Source of the DNA: Bacillus vallismortis
GTDB taxonomy: Bacteria; Bacillota; Bacilli; Bacillales; Bacillaceae
Length of the DNA: 64,000 nt
Direction of reading: 5' to 3'
Assembly: GCF_040784915.1 (NCBI RefSeq)
Contig: NZ_CP160797.1
Span: 556,001-620,000, forward strand
Shown here: piece after piece, positions 61,647 through 64,000 of the stretch
Numbering within the stretch: position 1 is the stretch's first letter
Layout of the letters: the number at the start of each line of letters is the position of its first letter
Program-made: the position numbers and the translations under genes
The notes under the pieces: generated by a model
Told to the model about the DNA's origin: nothing
Databases searched by the model: none
What the model saw: the letters and a program-made list of their open reading frames with translations, nothing else

Positions 61647-62624
61647 ATGGAAATCAACGATGTCATTTACGGGCGGCATCATATAGACGGAGTGCTGGAA
61701 GAGCTTATCAAAAGCTCGCCGGTGCAACGATTAAAAGGAATCTATCAAGGCGGAGCAAGCTTTTTAGTCAATCAAAAGTGGAATGTGACCCGGTATGAGC
61801 ACTCCATCGGCGTGATGCTCCTCATCAAAAAGCTTGGAGGAACAATAGAGGAACAGATTGCAGGCCTGCTCCACGATGTGTCACACACCGCTTTTTCTCA
61901 TGTAATCGATGTTGTCTTTGAAAATGAAGAGGAAGATTATCATGAAAACATCTTTCAACAAGTCATTGTTCACTCTGAGATCCCGGGTATTCTAAAAAAA
62001 CACGGTTATGAAGCCGAAGAACTTTTATCAGACGATACGAGATGGACATTGCTGGAACAGCCCGCTCCGGAGCTTTGTGCCGATCGGATAGACTATACGC
62101 TGCGCGACATGTACCGATATGGACACATTAGCCTGCTCGAAGCGCAAAGCTTTTTAGATCATCTTATTGTGAGAAACGGAAAGACGTTTCCGGATGGTAT
62201 CGAAGCCGCCGAATGGTTTGTCGGGGTGTATTACATGGAAGTGATTGATTTCTTTTTGAATCCTGTGAATGTATATGGCTATGAATACTTAGCAAGAACG
62301 TTGAAGGCTGCGCTGCGGCACAATATCATATCCGCAGAAGATCTGCTAAAAACGGATCAAGAGGTACTCCACATTCTGCATGCATCAAAACATGAAGAAG
62401 TAATCAGCTTGCTTAAACATATTCATCCCGGCATCCAAGTAAAAGAAGATGACATCCAGTACGATTTCCATCAAAAGAAGAAAATGCGTCTCATCGATCC
62501 ATCCATTTTTCATGAAGATGAATGGATCAAAGCCTCAGACGTTTCTGAAAAGGTGAGAAAGATGGGGAAGGCGGCTTATCAAAAAGCAAAAAAAGGTGTG
62601 TATATAAAAGTGTTGCATCACTAG
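61647..62624 (+). CDS. ydhJ: HD-domain phosphohydrolase YdhJ
   Basis: A 325-residue HD-superfamily protein. Metal-binding residues are in TRYEHSIGVMLLIKKLG (first His) and LLHDVSHTAFSH (HD pair), with CADRIDYTLRDMYRYG giving the last Asp (about residue 141). This is the YdhJ/dNTPase-like group acting on nucleotides; the exact substrate is unknown. Cytoplasmic. TGAGGTGACGG before the ATG. Terminator follows. Confidence 0.9.
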   Translation: MEINDVIYGRHHIDGVLEELIKSSPVQRLKGIYQGGASFLVNQKWNVTRYEHSIGVMLLIKKLGGTIEEQIAGLLHDVSHTAFSHVIDVVFENEEEDYHENIFQQVIVHSEIPGILKKHGYEAEELLSDDTRWTLLEQPAPELCADRIDYTLRDMYRYGHISLLEAQSFLDHLIVRNGKTFPDGIEAAEWFVGVYYMEVIDFFLNPVNVYGYEYLARTLKAALRHNIISAEDLLKTDQEVLHILHASKHEEVISLLKHIHPGIQVKEDDIQYDFHQKKKMRLIDPSIFHEDEWIKASDVSEKVRKMGKAAYQKAKKGVYIKVLHH

Positions 62625-62626
62625 TT

Positions 62627-62652
62627 GCCGCGTGACAGCGGCTTTTTTCATG
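62627..62652 (+). terminator. Terminator of ydhJ
   Basis: GCCGC(GTGACA)GCGGC forms a short strong hairpin followed by a T run. Confidence 0.75.
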
Positions 62653-62832
62653 TTTGGCTATGTAAATCAAGGGGAATAGGACAAACTGTGGGATCGTTTT
62701 ATGAGAATATCAGCGTATTTACATACCGTTCGGGGGTATAGTATTATCGAAAGGACATATTTGCTTGCAGTTATTCGTTTTATTGTCTGCTGGCAAAAAT
62801 AACAGTAAAAAATGAAGCAAAGGAGAATGAAC

Positions 62833-63402
62833 ATGAAACTCTCTAAAAAAGCACTGGGAATCCTGATGTTATCTCTTGTTTTTGTTTTATCAGCATGCGG
62901 CAATAACAATAGCACAAAAGAAAATAAACATGAAAATCATTCAGATTCATCATCACATGAAGAAATGGACCATTCCGGATCAGCTGACGTACCAGAGGGA
63001 TTACAGGAATCTAAAAATCCGAAATATAAAGTAGGCAGCCAAGTGATCATCAATGCATCTCATATGAAAGGCATGAAAGGTGCCGAAGCTACAGTGACAG
63101 GCGCCTATGACACAACGGCGTATGTTGTCTCTTACACTCCGACAAACGGAGGACAGCGTGTAGATCATCACAAATGGGTGATCCAAGAAGAGATCAAAGA
63201 TGCGGGAGAGAAAACTTTAAACCCCGGAGATCAGGTGATCTTAGAGGCTTCTCATATGAAAGGCATGAAGGGAGCAACAGCCGAGATCGACTCCGCCGAA
63301 AAAACAACCGTATACATGGTTGACTATACATCGACAACTAGCGGTGAAAAAGTGAAAAACCACAAATGGGTCACCGAAGACGAGCTTTCAGCTAAATCAT
63401 AA
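62833..63402 (+). CDS. ydhK: DUF1541 lipoprotein YdhK
   Basis: A 189-residue exported lipoprotein: signal peptide with lipobox LSACG, then a His/Ser/Asp-rich linker (HENHSDSSSHEEMDHSG) and two tandem DUF1541 repeats (about 63-120 and 127-185). Each repeat carries the motif ASHMKGMKGA and ends HKWV, so it is an internal duplication. Methionine and histidine content suggests copper binding; this is inference. ATG at 62833 has AAAGGAG seven bases upstream. Confidence 0.88.
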   Translation: MKLSKKALGILMLSLVFVLSACGNNNSTKENKHENHSDSSSHEEMDHSGSADVPEGLQESKNPKYKVGSQVIINASHMKGMKGAEATVTGAYDTTAYVVSYTPTNGGQRVDHHKWVIQEEIKDAGEKTLNPGDQVILEASHMKGMKGATAEIDSAEKTTVYMVDYTSTTSGEKVKNHKWVTEDELSAKS

Positions 63403-63430
63403 AAAATCCTCCTTTTACAAGGAGGATTTT
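63402..63430 (+). terminator. Terminator of ydhK
   Basis: AAAATCCTCCTT pairs with AAGGAGGATTTT around TTAC; it starts at the ydhK stop codon. A near-identical copy is at 63605-63634. Confidence 0.8.
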
Positions 63431-63604
63431 CAGCGTGTCGACAAACCCTAGCATTCGTTGTCAAGCCTGTGCGTTGGTGCTCACGAATTAGGACATTCGC
63501 TCCGCTCCAATGCTCGCCTTTCCTAGACTTCAAGGGTTTTCAACCACGCTGAAAAGATGACAAAATCCTAAAACTAAACCGTTTTAGGATTTTGTCAACA
63601 ATCT
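63431..63604. repeat. Structured element between duplicated terminators
   Basis: About 174 bases, opening with CAGCGTG (63431-63437) whose complement CACGCTG ends at 63551, and AAACCCT/AGGGTTT inside. After it comes a perfect 16-base stem, 63559-63574 against 63581-63596. Flanked by near-identical terminator copies. No coding capacity seen. Candidate repeat or small mobile element. Confidence 0.5.
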
Positions 63605-63634
63605 GAAATCCTCTTTTTACAAGGAGGATTTTTT
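63605..63634. terminator. Second terminator copy, end of pbuE
   Basis: AAATCCTC and GAGGATTT surround TTTTTACAAG, followed by T residues. It overlaps the last codons of pbuE on the minus strand. Confidence 0.65.
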
Positions 63635-64000
63635 TGCTGTCTGGACAGGTCTTGTTAAAGAAATTAAGGCAAACAGGACAGCGATAATGACAATCGATCC
63701 GCCGCACCAGGCCGTTGAGACAACACTATCCGTCTGATTCAAAACAACACCGCCAATGGCTGAGCCAAGGGCAATTCCGACTTGGAGAGCAGACGTATTA
63801 AAGCTTTGCTGAATGTCAGACGAATCTGGCGCAATTTCTATCAAATAGCTTTGCTGAGCCGGGGCGAGGCTCCAGCTCAGAAGTCCCCAAATCACCATGA
63901 CAGGTAAAAAGAAAATCATAGATGACGTTGACAGCGGCAGTAAGAACATAATGATGGCGAAGGAACCGGTCACCAGCAAAATGCTCTTAAACGAACCAAG
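63617..64000 (-). CDS. pbuE: Purine efflux pump PbuE, C-terminal part
   Basis: The C-terminal 127 residues of an MFS transporter, running off the right edge of the window. It contains about four membrane segments, with [20 protein letters not shown] and [18 protein letters not shown], and ends [11 protein letters not shown]. The sequence agrees closely with the end of B. subtilis PbuE (YdhL) as I remember it, an exporter of hypoxanthine and purine base analogues. Its adenine riboswitch would lie outside the window. The start is not seen. Confidence 0.93.
   Translation of the reverse strand, partial: LGSFKSILLVTGSFAIIMFLLPLSTSSMIFFLPVMVIWGLLSWSLAPAQQSYLIEIAPDSSDIQQSFNTSALQVGIALGSAIGGVVLNQTDSVVSTAWCGGSIVIIAVLFALISLTRPVQTAKKSSL

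Noticed and set aside
63431..63604. Purine riboswitch near pbuE
   Set aside because: The adenine riboswitch precedes pbuE, whose 5' end lies outside the window; this element is at its 3' end and lacks the purine aptamer pattern.

Overview
The window reads as a chromosome segment of a Bacillus subtilis-group bacterium. Codon use, AGGAGG-type ribosome binding sites and frequent TTG starts are typical. Gene order can be followed, from memory of strain 168, along cspC-ydeB, ydeI-ydeJ, ydeF, ydeO, ydeT-ydfA, ydfB to ydfM, mhqNOP, ydfQ, ydgC-E, vmlR, ydgF, dinB, ydgG-K, ydhB-K and pbuE. Several protein ends are near-identical to what I remember of 168 (CspC, VmlR, PbuE C-terminus), but genes are gained and lost, so a sister species or subspecies is likelier than 168 itself. 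No ribosomal RNA, intact tRNA, CRISPR array, insertion sequence or complete prophage was seen.

Bases 1-14 kb are the accessory, decaying part. After cspC and the CarD-like gene ydeB comes a 9.2 kb interval bracketed by two degenerate 3' ends of a tRNA-Leu gene (1907-1965, 11094-11145), the kind of site ICEBs1-like elements use. Inside lie a cupin protein, a serine-recombinase homologue lacking its catalytic residues, a SulP transporter with a UspA partner, ydeI, ydeJ, yddR, an Lrp regulator, and at least three broken genes (GNAT, DUF4440, SnoaL-like). Next comes a GC-rich EamA exporter divergent from a MocR regulator. Bases 14-31 kb hold YitT-family ydeO, an arsR-arsB-arsC operon, ydfB, a second EamA/MocR pair (ydfC/ydfD), ydfE-ydfG, the YdfHI two-component system with its target ydfJ, and a CmtR-like/CadA cadmium-zinc efflux operon with clear operators.

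Bases 31-50 kb hold a broken HAD phosphatase, ydfK, ydfL (MerR), ydfM (cation diffusion facilitator), the quinone-stress operon mhqNOP with MhqR operators, ydfQ, ydgC-ydgD, ydgE, a broken HIT gene, an MFS-TetR operon, the ribosome-protection gene vmlR with an attenuator leader, ydgF, SOS-controlled dinB, and ydgG-ydgH. Bases 50-64 kb hold ydgI-ydgJ, an XRE-cupin regulator divergent from azlC-azlD paralogues, ydgK, ydhB, ydhC, the LysM-GH18 enzyme ydhD, glycosyltransferase ydhE, phoB-ydhF with PhoP-type boxes, ydhH, a broken ydhI, ydhJ, ydhK, a structured repeat, and the 3' part of pbuE.

The recurring theme is small resistance or efflux modules, each next to its own one-component regulator and operator: arsenic, cadmium/zinc, quinones, antibiotics, amino acids and purines. 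The most notable signals outside coding regions are a 20-bp perfect inverted repeat that would bury the ydeB ribosome binding site, the YdfI operator that doubles as the ydfI terminator, the paired tRNA-Leu relics, and the duplicated terminator flanking a structured element before pbuE.
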